From a virus, in IMG/VR virus record IMGVR_UViG_3300005909_000076, positions 1 to 29,509 of that record: DNA of 29,509 nucleotides; one strand, written 5' to 3'. Under the pieces are notes generated by a model, which worked only from the letters and a program-made list of their open reading frames with translations, ran no database searches and was not told the DNA's origin. The position numbers were made by a program, and so were the translations under genes. Below are positions 13,020 through 21,277 of this stretch, piece after piece (the first letter of the stretch is position 1; each line of letters begins with the position of its first letter).

Positions 13020-15653
13020 CTATACTTCTCTTAACGTATACTGCGTGCTCTGGTCTCTCCAGGAATGCCTATATGCTATTACCCAGAAATCTTTAGAATC
13101 CCAGTCTATATTACCTATACTGCTGCCTACGTCGTCACTGTCGTAGTCTGTTCCTTCATATACTGCTGGATTATCCGAATCAGGACGCCAATTGATAGTT
13201 ACCTTATCAAATAATTCTAAATCTCCTTCTAGAAATTCTGTTTTTATAGATATGCGCTCCTTAGGTTGGGCTTTTTCTTCGAGAAATGCGTCCGCTATAT
13301 CGTAGATATAGTCTATATCATCTTGGAGGTATGGTGTCGTATTAAGCGAGTATGTCTTTTTACCATACTCATAAGCCGACGAAGTATCCTCGCGTACCAA
13401 GTAGTTATAAACTAGAGTATTGGTTGATAGTTCGAAGTTGACGTGCTGTACAGTCTCCTGCATCACTTGCGCGGGTATAGGTATAGCGAAATCTTGGGTG
13501 CCGAAATATCCTTTATATTTTTCTAACGATGTTAACGAGAACAAAGTCAAGGTAGCAGCTGTGGTGTGTCTTAGGCTGAAGAAGCCCAGCGCGTATCCTG
13601 ACAGCTCTTCTGTGTTTAATTGTGCGCTCACATCTATGTAGCTAGTGGTGCCTGTAGCGTCTATCGTATATGTTAAGAACGGCTGTGTATCAAATAATGT
13701 AGCTAACTCCGTATCGTTCCGGAATCCATGTATAGTATTGTCTAACATCGTATTATCATTATAAAACCCAACATAACTGTACATAGTGGTGTCGCTTGGA
13801 TATGTGAAGGCAAAACTCGATTTATATAAACTGTAGGCGGTCAGGGTAATATTACTATAAGTAACTCTGTTTCTGACTTTGGATATGCCATCGTCGTAGC
13901 TTGTTATAGCTAGGATATTATTGTTGCTGCCGTAATTATAAAAATTATGCGTTCCGTAGGGCTCATATTCTATATTATTGCTGAGCCGGTACGCTATATC
14001 TTTATAATCCGCGATAGCTCCGATGGTTGGACTTGATATTTTTAATGTATCAAATTCTATATCTATATTATTGAAAGTAGAAAATAATTTAAGGCCTGCT
14101 GTAGCTAAAGCATTATTGAGGACGGAACCAGGATATTCATCCGAAACATAAGTCCAATCTGAAACATATTTTCCATTTAATATGAATCTTCTTTTATTCT
14201 CTGCTGAATCAAATTCACTCGCAAAATAATAGGTTAATCCTGTTCTCAAATATAAAGGGAACTCTGTATCGTACACACTGCTGGTTAATATATCACTGGT
14301 GGCGCCAAAGCCGAAGGGGGGATCAGCTCCAATAATGCCGTTTAAATCGTAATAGCCAAAACCGTCTCTTGTTAAATTTATAAAATGATTATCGCCTGCC
14401 GTGGTTTTATTATACATACTAAATAGAGCTGTATCTGCCCCAAAATTTTGCCTAAGAATAGTTGAAGACGTTATTTCTACAGTCGCCTGGCTATTATAAA
14501 CAGAAGCAGGTAATGATAAAACTAGTCCGATAGAACCCCGCTCTTTGTAGTAATAGGCCGGAAACGCCGATATGTTGTTTATTTTAAATACCATCTCAAA
14601 ATTCTTCTGCGATGTCGTTAAAGCTATATCAAAAATGTTATCTTTATCCGAATAGAACTTTCTACTATTGTCTGAAGACAGCCCGCTACAGAGGGTGTTT
14701 GGTACAGTAGTTGTTCCTGAATATGCTATGCTAATATCAGTAGCTCCCATCGCGTCGATTATGTTCGAAGTGGTAGTGTTCTCATCGAAATTGTAATAAT
14801 TTATAGCTCCTGCGGTTGGTATTAATATAGATGAAGAAGTATCTGTTACATAAGGACTGTCAAAATAAGTCATAAATATACTGCCATTTCTACTCATACC
14901 GAATAAGCTGTCAGTATCGTTAGCTACTTGCTCCATGATGTCGTACAGGTTACTAGTTTGTGCGTTGGTGTCTACTAGGTAGGGGTTATATCTTGGGGCG
15001 TTATATTTACAGTCTAGCCCGGACGCTTTAATCAGTGTATTTGAAATACTGAGGTAATCAGTCACAGCTACAACAGAGTTGGGTAAGTATTCACTGACAA
15101 GAACTTCTTTTAAATCTTCTATGAAACTCCTAACTCCTACAACAGCGCCATTGCTGTTCACGTTGTAGCGCATATTATCCCCTATGATTTTGCCTGTGAA
15201 GTTAGGGTCTTCTCTATAGTACGTATTTCCGTCTAACTTAAACCCGAAAGATATTTTTATTTTAGATTCATCTATATAATATTCCGTAGCTGCATCGTAC
15301 CAAAGCGATTGCGCGCTGTCTCTTCTATTAAATTTTCTACTACTATTATCAAAAGTAAGACTTATATAATCTGACCTGACCACTCCGCTTAGATACTCTG
15401 TGTCATCTACTCCGGCTGATAAATCACCTATGCCGTCTAAGGTAAGATACTCAGTTATGTCTTGCCAATCCGCATCGTATGTATTAACTCCTGCAACTAC
15501 GTAACGTCTCTTCAGCTCAACCATAGCGGTGGGTATAATTCCTTCTACTTTCATTAATGAAAGAAAAGTTGCTTTATCTAATGTCCCGCTCGCTCCGAAA
15601 TCGGGGTATTGATTATCTATATCTGGAAGCCCATTCTGTGCTAAATGTGCCAT
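13020..15653 (-). CDS. Tail hub/tip protein with inserted LamG-like carbohydrate-binding domain
   Basis: An 877-residue structural protein with GAGGAGGGG upstream. The N-terminal third (DWQDITEYLTLDGIGDLSAG, SDYISLTFDNSSRKFN) resembles siphophage tail-tip or baseplate hub proteins that follow the distal tail protein. Residues about 285-555 look like an inserted laminin-G/concanavalin-type domain: YYNFDE at its start, NFEMVFKINN, YYFASEFDSAENKRRFILNG and a final IEFDTLKI, as in the 'W-x-h-x-A...Y-x-N-G...iD-x-(v/l)-x-i' scheme. The C-terminal third returns to a hub-like beta domain ending in WVIAYRHSWRDQSTQYTLREV-like strands. It probably closes the tail end and contacts the host surface. No peptidase or lyase motif is seen. 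Confidence 0.75.
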   Translation of the reverse strand: MAHLAQNGLPDIDNQYPDFGASGTLDKATFLSLMKVEGIIPTAMVELKRRYVVAGVNTYDADWQDITEYLTLDGIGDLSAGVDDTEYLSGVVRSDYISLTFDNSSRKFNRRDSAQSLWYDAATEYYIDESKIKISFGFKLDGNTYYREDPNFTGKIIGDNMRYNVNSNGAVVGVRSFIEDLKEVLVSEYLPNSVVAVTDYLSISNTLIKASGLDCKYNAPRYNPYLVDTNAQTSNLYDIMEQVANDTDSLFGMSRNGSIFMTYFDSPYVTDTSSSILIPTAGAINYYNFDENTTTSNIIDAMGATDISIAYSGTTTVPNTLCSGLSSDNSRKFYSDKDNIFDIALTTSQKNFEMVFKINNISAFPAYYYKERGSIGLVLSLPASVYNSQATVEITSSTILRQNFGADTALFSMYNKTTAGDNHFINLTRDGFGYYDLNGIIGADPPFGFGATSDILTSSVYDTEFPLYLRTGLTYYFASEFDSAENKRRFILNGKYVSDWTYVSDEYPGSVLNNALATAGLKLFSTFNNIDIEFDTLKISSPTIGAIADYKDIAYRLSNNIEYEPYGTHNFYNYGSNNNILAITSYDDGISKVRNRVTYSNITLTAYSLYKSSFAFTYPSDTTMYSYVGFYNDNTMLDNTIHGFRNDTELATLFDTQPFLTYTIDATGTTSYIDVSAQLNTEELSGYALGFFSLRHTTAATLTLFSLTSLEKYKGYFGTQDFAIPIPAQVMQETVQHVNFELSTNTLVYNYLVREDTSSAYEYGKKTYSLNTTPYLQDDIDYIYDIADAFLEEKAQPKERISIKTEFLEGDLELFDKVTINWRPDSDNPAVYEGTDYDSDDVGSSIGNIDWDSKDFWVIAYRHSWRDQSTQYTLREV

Positions 15654-15669
15654 TTTTCCCCTCCTCTAT

Positions 15670-16452
15670 TTATTGCATCTCTTCGATTGTATACTGTACC
15701 TTTATAATATTAGTTAAATTTCTACTCGAGAACTCATACACGGTTTCAGGCGTAGTAATTTTACACTTAAACACATGTTGCGGTAACCAAGTATACATAT
15801 TGACGTCAGACCCATTAGCATTGGGCCAGAACAAAAAAGACGTCTTTCTGCGCGCAAGTTCACTTACGAACTTTAAATCAGTACTCACCGCAGGGTCGAC
15901 GTCTCCAATTAAATGGTCCCAAGCTATCTTTGCTGTGAAGTAATTACCTGAAGTTGAATAAACTGACCTACCTCCGTACAGTCTTTTAAAATTACTAAGG
16001 TCTACCATAGCTGGTACATATTTGCTTGGATTATAATTAAGGGTGAATTTCTCCTTTGTCATTATCATCTCACCGATATATGCTACATCATTATCTTGGG
16101 TGCCATCGAAAGTGACACCCATACCGTAGCAATCTACTGTACTAGATAAAGCACTATACGTAGTGCTCAGCGTATTATTAGTGTACGTAGTACTTGTATA
16201 CCACGTAGTCCCTGTGTTTAAAACTATGCTGAAGTTGCTCAGGTTATGCTCACATATAAAGAAATTAGAGCAAGTATAGTAATCAGTAGTAGTAAGATAC
16301 ATAGCTCCGACAGCCGCCGAAAAATCCATAGTAGGAACCGCTCTGTTATCAATAACATTGCCAACGGTTGCAGACAATACCGAAGTACCTGTATAACTAG
16401 AGTAATACTCCAAGTAATTAATATCAAAAAACATCATATTATTTAGTGTCAT
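15670..16452 (-). CDS. Distal tail protein/minor tail protein (260 aa)
   Basis: A 260-residue protein whose start overlaps the tape measure stop by four bases; AGGGAAG precedes it. Its position between tape measure and hub is where siphophages place the distal tail (Dit) protein. The N-terminal half has ATVGNVIDNRAVPTMDF and FFICEHNLSNFSI, a pattern seen in phage minor tail proteins that describe a galactose-binding-like jelly roll; the C-terminal half is strand-rich with Tyr and Thr. No enzymatic motif is present. The function is inferred chiefly from synteny. Confidence 0.65.
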   Translation of the reverse strand: MTLNNMMFFDINYLEYYSSYTGTSVLSATVGNVIDNRAVPTMDFSAAVGAMYLTTTDYYTCSNFFICEHNLSNFSIVLNTGTTWYTSTTYTNNTLSTTYSALSSTVDCYGMGVTFDGTQDNDVAYIGEMIMTKEKFTLNYNPSKYVPAMVDLSNFKRLYGGRSVYSTSGNYFTAKIAWDHLIGDVDPAVSTDLKFVSELARRKTSFLFWPNANGSDVNMYTWLPQHVFKCKITTPETVYEFSSRNLTNIIKVQYTIEEMQ

Positions 16453-18821
16453 AGTCTTCCCTGCTTTCTTAGCTTCTCTTTATTATTTTCGAACTTCTGC
16501 GTCATTAAGTCGAATTGGTCGCCTTCAATTACCATCGTGTTATGGATGACAGTCTCTCCACCAATCCCGCTGCCGAGCGCCTCTCTCAGTAGGTCCTTTG
16601 AGCTTTCGTTCTCAAGAGGGATAACCGCCTCTTTCTTGTTCTTTTCACCCATTCTATAGATACCTTCACCTGCGACGATTCCGCCTGTCTCTAATCCCTG
16701 AATAGTCGATATCCCGGTAGTAAACGCAGCGGCTGAAACACCCGCCTGTACTCCAAGCACTGCTGCTCCAAGATAATTCTTTGAGCCTATTGCCTTTGCT
16801 ATTTGGCCTGCGAACCATGCAGCCGACTTAGCAGCTTCTGCCAATAGATAGTCGGTAGCCATCTTCTTGTACAGGTTCTTCATTATCTCAGCGTCCTCTT
16901 CCTTAGCCTTTCTTGTTTTAGCATCGTTATCTTCTATCATCCTTTGCTTTTTTATTTCCAAAGCTTCTATACTTTCCTGATATCTTTTGTTAGCTGATAT
17001 TCTTTGGGTTAGGGTGCCAACTTCTGCTTGGGCGTAATCTCGGTCAATATCTTCACGCGCCCGGGCGAGGTCTGTCTCCATATCCTCACGCATTTCCTTA
17101 GCTTCTTTATCTATATCTATTTTACCTTGCACTACGTCCATGTATGCTTCGAGACTATCTACTGCTATGTCGCCTATTATATCATAGAACTCTTTTTCTC
17201 TTTTTATTTCTAACTTACGCTTCTGATTAAGTATATCCGCCCTATCATCATCATAGAGCTCAAGGTTCCCCATATACTTATCGTATATTGCAATTTTTTT
17301 ATCTGCGTTATCGCCTACCTCCGTTAGCTCGGCGCGCATATCATCTTTGATTTCTTTTATGCGAGCGTCTCTATATCCTTTTTCTTTACCGAGATACTTA
17401 ACTTTTAAATCACTGACTTGTTTCTCGGTCAGCCCATCTACTATTTTTAAATCTAATAATTCTTTCCGAGACATCTTTTCAGCACCTAGCAGCTCTACTA
17501 TCAATGCTTGCTCTGCTAATACCCTGGCGGAGCCCTCACCCGCTAATGCCGCCATCTTCTCCTGCATAATATCAATAGGAGTTACTTTACCTCTTCCGGA
17601 TTTAGCAGAAGCTAGCTTCAGCATTTTTTCCATCGCATCTTGTTGCTTCTTAGCCTCATCCTCAGCGACTTGGGCTAGGATTGCTGCTTCACCGCCTCTT
17701 TTCTTTATCTCAGCTTCCCATATTCTAAGAGCTGTCCCTGGTTTTACACCTGTTCCGCTTACCGAAGCTGTTATGTCTAATTGCTTCAGCATTAATAAAT
17801 CAGTTCCTCCAGTTTGCGACATAGCACGTGCGTAAGCATCATCGGCACTTTCTCCAGAACCTCTACTCAAAGCTCTCGACTTGAGAGCTGGTAAAATATC
17901 TTCTTTGGTTCGTTTAAATTCAGTCATGGCTGCTCGAGCAGTACCTATTAGTTTATTTAACATAGACATAGCTGGACTCAGAATCCAAAGTAAATTATCT
18001 CCTAAAGTAGCACCTATAATTAAAACGTTATCTTTTAACTCGGACCATTGCCCAAGGAAGGTTTTGTTTTGACGGTCCATCATATTATAGAAACGGCCGC
18101 CTTCTTCAGACATGCCTTTAAATGCTTCCATTACAGACCCGAAGCCTATTTCACCGCGTTCAACCATCTTCTTAATCTCAGCTTCGGTTTTATTAAGAGC
18201 TGACGCAAGAGCTTTCGTCATAGGTACCCCTGCTATATTAAAATCCCTTAATTCCCTTCCGGTTAAATATGTTTGTGTTTTTACCTGGCCTAAGTTAAGA
18301 ATTAATCGCTCAACTGGGACTGATAGACCTGAGGCGACATCACCTACTGCTTTCAAAGTAGGTATTAGTTGGTCTGCTTCAAATCCAACAGCAAGTAGCT
18401 GTTTTGCAGATGCCATAATCCCTGGGATTTGGAAAGGTGTTTTAGCTGCAAAGTCAACTAGGTCCTTAACTGCGTCTCTGGCTCTTTCGGCGCTGCCAAG
18501 CATGACCTCGAAAGATAAACTCCATTGTTCAAACTTAGCCGCGATGCCTACTGTACCTGCTATTGCTTTTTTAAGTAACTCTATGGCTAGGCGCATGGCT
18601 CCTATCGCGTCTACTACTGGTATGATGCCTGCTTTACCGAGTTTCTTAAACGCACCCGAAAGCTTATTGACACTCTTAGTACCTTCATCTAATTTCTTGG
18701 TCGTCTTATTTAAGTTATTAACTGTCTTATCAAATGTGTTAGTAACATCGACTACCTTACCTAATGTCGCGGTATATTTATCTTCGGCTGATATTTCTAT
18801 TCCGTATTGTATATCAGACAC
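16449..18821 (-). CDS. Tail tape measure protein
   Basis: A 790-residue protein with a GTG start at 18821 and AAGGA eight bases upstream. It begins with a coiled coil (TNTFDKTVNNLNKTTKKLDEG), followed by the TMP core with FEQWSLSFEVMLGSAERARD, PFQIPGIMASAKQLLAVGF and TYLTGRELRDFNIAGVPMTK, which are classical tape measure motifs. A long Lys/Glu/Asp-rich helical stretch runs through about residues 380-660, then a hydrophobic Gly/Ala-rich segment (about 675-715) and a GGIVAG...EAVIPL C-terminal region seen in many tape measures. It sets tail length and is ejected with DNA. At about 0.15 nm per residue a tail near 120 nm would be expected, an estimate only. It overlaps both neighbours. Confidence 0.93.
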   Translation of the reverse strand: MSDIQYGIEISAEDKYTATLGKVVDVTNTFDKTVNNLNKTTKKLDEGTKSVNKLSGAFKKLGKAGIIPVVDAIGAMRLAIELLKKAIAGTVGIAAKFEQWSLSFEVMLGSAERARDAVKDLVDFAAKTPFQIPGIMASAKQLLAVGFEADQLIPTLKAVGDVASGLSVPVERLILNLGQVKTQTYLTGRELRDFNIAGVPMTKALASALNKTEAEIKKMVERGEIGFGSVMEAFKGMSEEGGRFYNMMDRQNKTFLGQWSELKDNVLIIGATLGDNLLWILSPAMSMLNKLIGTARAAMTEFKRTKEDILPALKSRALSRGSGESADDAYARAMSQTGGTDLLMLKQLDITASVSGTGVKPGTALRIWEAEIKKRGGEAAILAQVAEDEAKKQQDAMEKMLKLASAKSGRGKVTPIDIMQEKMAALAGEGSARVLAEQALIVELLGAEKMSRKELLDLKIVDGLTEKQVSDLKVKYLGKEKGYRDARIKEIKDDMRAELTEVGDNADKKIAIYDKYMGNLELYDDDRADILNQKRKLEIKREKEFYDIIGDIAVDSLEAYMDVVQGKIDIDKEAKEMREDMETDLARAREDIDRDYAQAEVGTLTQRISANKRYQESIEALEIKKQRMIEDNDAKTRKAKEEDAEIMKNLYKKMATDYLLAEAAKSAAWFAGQIAKAIGSKNYLGAAVLGVQAGVSAAAFTTGISTIQGLETGGIVAGEGIYRMGEKNKKEAVIPLENESSKDLLREALGSGIGGETVIHNTMVIEGDQFDLMTQKFENNKEKLRKQGRL

Positions 18822-19281
18822 TGTTTAATTCCTTATATATTTGTTTGAATGTTTCTATATCATTCTGCAGCAATACTATTTGTAAGATTCTGAGTATCTG
18901 TTTGTAAGTAATTGTCTTTTTAAGATACTCCATAAGTACTACTATGTCCTCACCTGGTCTTAGGAAAAGGTAAGTAAGGGCGGGGTAGAAGCTCTCCTGT
19001 TTTATCATCTCATCCAGCGTAACGGCATCTTTATTTAAAAGTATAAGCTGCATCATCTTACTTATTTGCCAATGTCGCAAAGGCCTTAGCGTATATACGC
19101 GCTCTCCAGCTATCGCTATTAGCGGCTTTGTATATTTCTCTGCAGTAGTCAGTTCTTCGGCTTTAAAGTTTTCTTTTACAATTTTATCTGTTCTTTTTAT
19201 AAGATACTTAAGTCTGAGTATAAACCAGATAACAAATATTCCTACTCCTATGAAAATGCTCCCTAAAATATTTAATATCAT
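18814..19281 (-). CDS. Second tail-chaperone-like protein with N-terminal TM helix (155 aa)
   Basis: A 155-residue paralog of the protein at 19460-20056. Shared elements are YTLRPLRHWQ (63-72; paralog YLLKPLKYRQ), EYLKKTITYKQILRIL (118-133; paralog EYLRKHATLDQITRVL) and LQNDI (138-142; paralog IQNDI). Both have an N-terminal hydrophobic helix (here residues 1-22) and a basic stretch after it. Its ATG overlaps the stop of the frameshift extension (ATGA), and its end overlaps the GTG start of the tape measure. Position and fold argue for a tail assembly chaperone. A membrane anchor is not expected for soluble chaperones of the lambda G type, so its role is open. Confidence 0.6.
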   Translation of the reverse strand: MILNILGSIFIGVGIFVIWFILRLKYLIKRTDKIVKENFKAEELTTAEKYTKPLIAIAGERVYTLRPLRHWQISKMMQLILLNKDAVTLDEMIKQESFYPALTYLFLRPGEDIVVLMEYLKKTITYKQILRILQIVLLQNDIETFKQIYKELNSV

Positions 19282-19451
19282 CTTAAATTACCTGCTCCCT
19301 TTGTTATTTTGTCATTTGCTTCTTGTTCCCGAGTATATCTATTTTCTATTAACTGGAGGTACAAATTAACCTGCAGTACTGTCATTTCTCTTATCTCGGC
19401 CAGTGTCCAGCTGTATTCTTTTCCAAATATATCAAGCCATGTATAAAACAT
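19278..19451 (-). CDS. Frameshift extension (T-like part) of the tail assembly chaperone
   Basis: A 57-codon frame missed by size cut-offs (from ATG 19451: MFYTWLDIFGKEYSWTLAEI and onward to a TGA at 19278). The pattern 'E-Y-x-W-T-L-x-E-I-x-x-M-T-x-x-Q' resembles the T part of siphophage G/GT tail chaperones, a short region rich in W and Y that begins with a strand and a helix. The open frame continues upstream in the -1 frame to the A10 run in the preceding gene, giving NSSVQKIEEH before this Met. ATG 19451 has no ribosome binding site, so expression is expected as the GT fusion (19278-20056, 259 residues) and not as a free protein. Confidence 0.7.
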   Translation of the reverse strand: MFYTWLDIFGKEYSWTLAEIREMTVLQVNLYLQLIENRYTREQEANDKITKGAGNLR

Positions 19452-19459
19452 ATGCTCTT

Positions 19460-20056
19460 CTATTTTTTGGACTGAGCTATTTTTTTTTTACCCCCTAATA
19501 ATCCGAATGCTTTTAACGCTCTATCGATGTCGTTTTGAATCTGTATTACTTCTAATACTCTCGTTATTTGGTCTAAGGTGGCGTGTTTCCTAAGGTACTC
19601 GTATTCCTTATGAGTGCCTTCATACTGCTTTACCTCTGTTTCCTCGGCGGAGTGATTACTAAAGTATAGAATCAGCGCAATAGCTTTGAAATACTCATCC
19701 TCTAGAACCTCCATTGAGTCTCCGATGGCAGAAGACATGTCGTCGAACTGCATTCCATTTTCGGATAGCTTCTGGAGCATCTTTGAAAATAAAATACATA
19801 ATCTTGTGTACTGTCTATATTTGAGCGGTTTTAATAAATAGAATCTATCCCCTACGAACACTTCGCGGGGAGTTTCATCAATAATAGACAGTTTATCATC
19901 TTCTTTGAAACCTTGTAGGTAGTCTCTTATTTGTAAATCTCTTTTTTTAATCTTACGTTTCCGCAACTTAAAAAAGGCTCTACGTACCGCGCTTCCTCCG
20001 AAAAAAACTGAAAAGCAAAACAGTACAACTAATAAACTACCTATAAGTATCAACAT
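19460..20056 (-). CDS. Tail assembly chaperone, G-like, with N-terminal TM helix (198 aa)
   Basis: A 198-residue protein between the tail tube and tape measure genes, the place of gpG/gpGT-type tail assembly chaperones, which guide tube polymerisation on the tape measure. Residues 1-21 form a hydrophobic helix followed by a very basic patch (LRKRKIKKRD). The core has YLLKPLKYRQ (73-82), EYLRKHATLDQITRVL (153-168) and IQNDI (173-177), repeated in the paralog downstream. It ends with GGKKKIAQSKK, coded by an A10 run that is the predicted slippery site. Its start, two bases after the tube gene stop, has no strong ribosome binding site, so translation is probably coupled. Confidence 0.7.
   Translation of the reverse strand: MLILIGSLLVVLFCFSVFFGGSAVRRAFFKLRKRKIKKRDLQIRDYLQGFKEDDKLSIIDETPREVFVGDRFYLLKPLKYRQYTRLCILFSKMLQKLSENGMQFDDMSSAIGDSMEVLEDEYFKAIALILYFSNHSAEETEVKQYEGTHKEYEYLRKHATLDQITRVLEVIQIQNDIDRALKAFGLLGGKKKIAQSKK
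19480..19489 (-). promoter_or_regulatory. Predicted -1 ribosomal frameshift site (A10 slippery run)
   Basis: On the coding strand the zero frame reads GGT AAA AAA AAA ATA and stops ten codons after GGT. Slipping back one base on the A run gives AAT AGC TCA and then an open frame that reaches TGA at 19278-19280 through the T-like region. The heptamer A-AAA-AAA is an efficient slippery sequence in bacteria, and position near the end of a tail chaperone gene is a hallmark of long-tailed phages. Transcriptional slippage on A10 would give the same products. Confidence 0.75.
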
Positions 20057-20058
20057 AA

Positions 20059-21039
20059 TTAATAAGTACCAATAGTATTCGCGTCGGTAACTACTGTAAT
20101 CAACATTGTAGTGGTACTGGCATCGCTAAAAATACTTCTAATAGGGTAGGATGCTTTGATTAACTCTGAAGGCCCTCCAACATTAGCGGTAGTTCCATTA
20201 AAATAACAGTTAAACGATTCAAATTGAATTGAATGTGTGTGTGTACTTGCAATCGTGTCACCACTATCAAATAAGGCGTATACATAACTTGTTGTTCCAT
20301 TTAAGAATCTATTATATAGAGTTGTGTCATCAAACTGAGCACTAACATCGTATGTAACATCTTGCATTCCGGGAGTAAGTCCCTGTAAAGATGCACTTCC
20401 AATTCCTCTTGATTCTACAAAGTTATTACTAAGCGAACATGACCAAGAATCAACTACGGGTGCTGTTGCTGATGCGCTAGCATCTCCTATTTTGACTGAG
20501 CCGCCGACGAATGTATAAGGATTCAACGTTCTGTAGCTGGCTGTTCCGATAGTAGCCGCTGCTGCTTCATCTTTGGCAAGAATATCTACATCACACTTAA
20601 GAATATCATTAACACCACAGCTGAATTTAATTGAATTAAAAGCGCTTCCAGTATAGTTGAATGATGTACTTGTATCACTTGTATCTCTACACGCTCTGAA
20701 TGTCATAGAAGTAAAGCTATTAATCCCTGCGATAAACTTATACTGATATACTCCTGCTGTCAAAGTGGTCATAGAATACGAATCTCCTATTGCGTTCTTC
20801 AAAAAACGAAGTACTGTTCCTGGAACAAGTGGAAAAGTTAATGAACCTCCTGCGCTGCTGTCAAGAGTAACTCTTTTTTTGTAGTGCTGCGTCCCATTTA
20901 TTGCATCAACTAATTTCTCAGTAATGTCTTTTTTAAAACCCTCTGTATTATACTCAACAAAACCTGTAGGTGTAACTGCTGTTCCAAATGTTGTTTCCTC
21001 AGCATAACCTATATGACTCTTATACCCTATCTTCGCCAT
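20059..21039 (-). CDS. Major tail tube protein (326 aa)
   Basis: The start is set at ATG 21039 because GGAGGT (21048-21053) is eight bases away, while the ATG at 21045 would be only two bases away. The 326-residue protein begins AKIGYKSHIGYAEETTFGTA, typical of phage tail tube proteins ('G-x-x-E-E-T-T-x-G-T-x'), with TFPLVPGTVLRFLKNAIG, later TYDVSAQFDDTTLYNRFLNG and SDWSCSL-like strands, matching the Phage_tube_2-type layout. It is one of the two most abundant virion proteins and a plausible glycosylation target, with many Ser/Thr in loops. It is followed immediately by the chaperone genes. Confidence 0.85.
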   Translation of the reverse strand: MAKIGYKSHIGYAEETTFGTAVTPTGFVEYNTEGFKKDITEKLVDAINGTQHYKKRVTLDSSAGGSLTFPLVPGTVLRFLKNAIGDSYSMTTLTAGVYQYKFIAGINSFTSMTFRACRDTSDTSTSFNYTGSAFNSIKFSCGVNDILKCDVDILAKDEAAAATIGTASYRTLNPYTFVGGSVKIGDASASATAPVVDSWSCSLSNNFVESRGIGSASLQGLTPGMQDVTYDVSAQFDDTTLYNRFLNGTTSYVYALFDSGDTIASTHTHSIQFESFNCYFNGTTANVGGPSELIKASYPIRSIFSDASTTTMLITVVTDANTIGTY

Positions 21040-21277
21040 TGTCATCTACCTCCTTTTTTTCTACTTTCTTTGCTGCTTTCTTTTCTTTTACCACCTTAAA
21101 ATGGCCCTGCCCTACTAAATCGTGGGCTTCCTTATCAGTAACTTCCATGACTTGCTCCTCCTCAGGGAGAGGCGCCATAGTACTGTAATTTAATAATGGA
21201 AAAGTAACACCCATTGGGCGATTCTTTAATGTTGGTATTTCCAACCCGTACTTCTTTATAAACTGTACTTTAACCAT
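21020..21277 (-). CDS. Small Lys/Glu-rich protein before the tube gene (85 aa)
   Basis: An 85-residue protein with GGAGGT before its start at 21277. The N-terminal 60 residues contain LEIPTLKNRPMGVTFPLLNY and VTDKEAHDLVGQGHFKVV, reading like a small folded domain; the C-terminal 25 residues are a charged tail (KKAAKKVEKKEVDDNGE) that may be disordered. It overlaps the tube gene by 20 bases. Small head-tail joining or capsid-related accessory proteins are found here in some phages. I cannot assign a function. Confidence 0.6.
   Translation of the reverse strand: MVKVQFIKKYGLEIPTLKNRPMGVTFPLLNYSTMAPLPEEEQVMEVTDKEAHDLVGQGHFKVVKEKKAAKKVEKKEVDDNGEDRV

Noticed and set aside
17347-18828. Long plus-strand open frames opposite the tape measure gene
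   Set aside because: They are antisense to a strongly supported tape measure with clear motifs, have no ribosome binding sites and read as low-complexity Ser/Ala-rich shadows.
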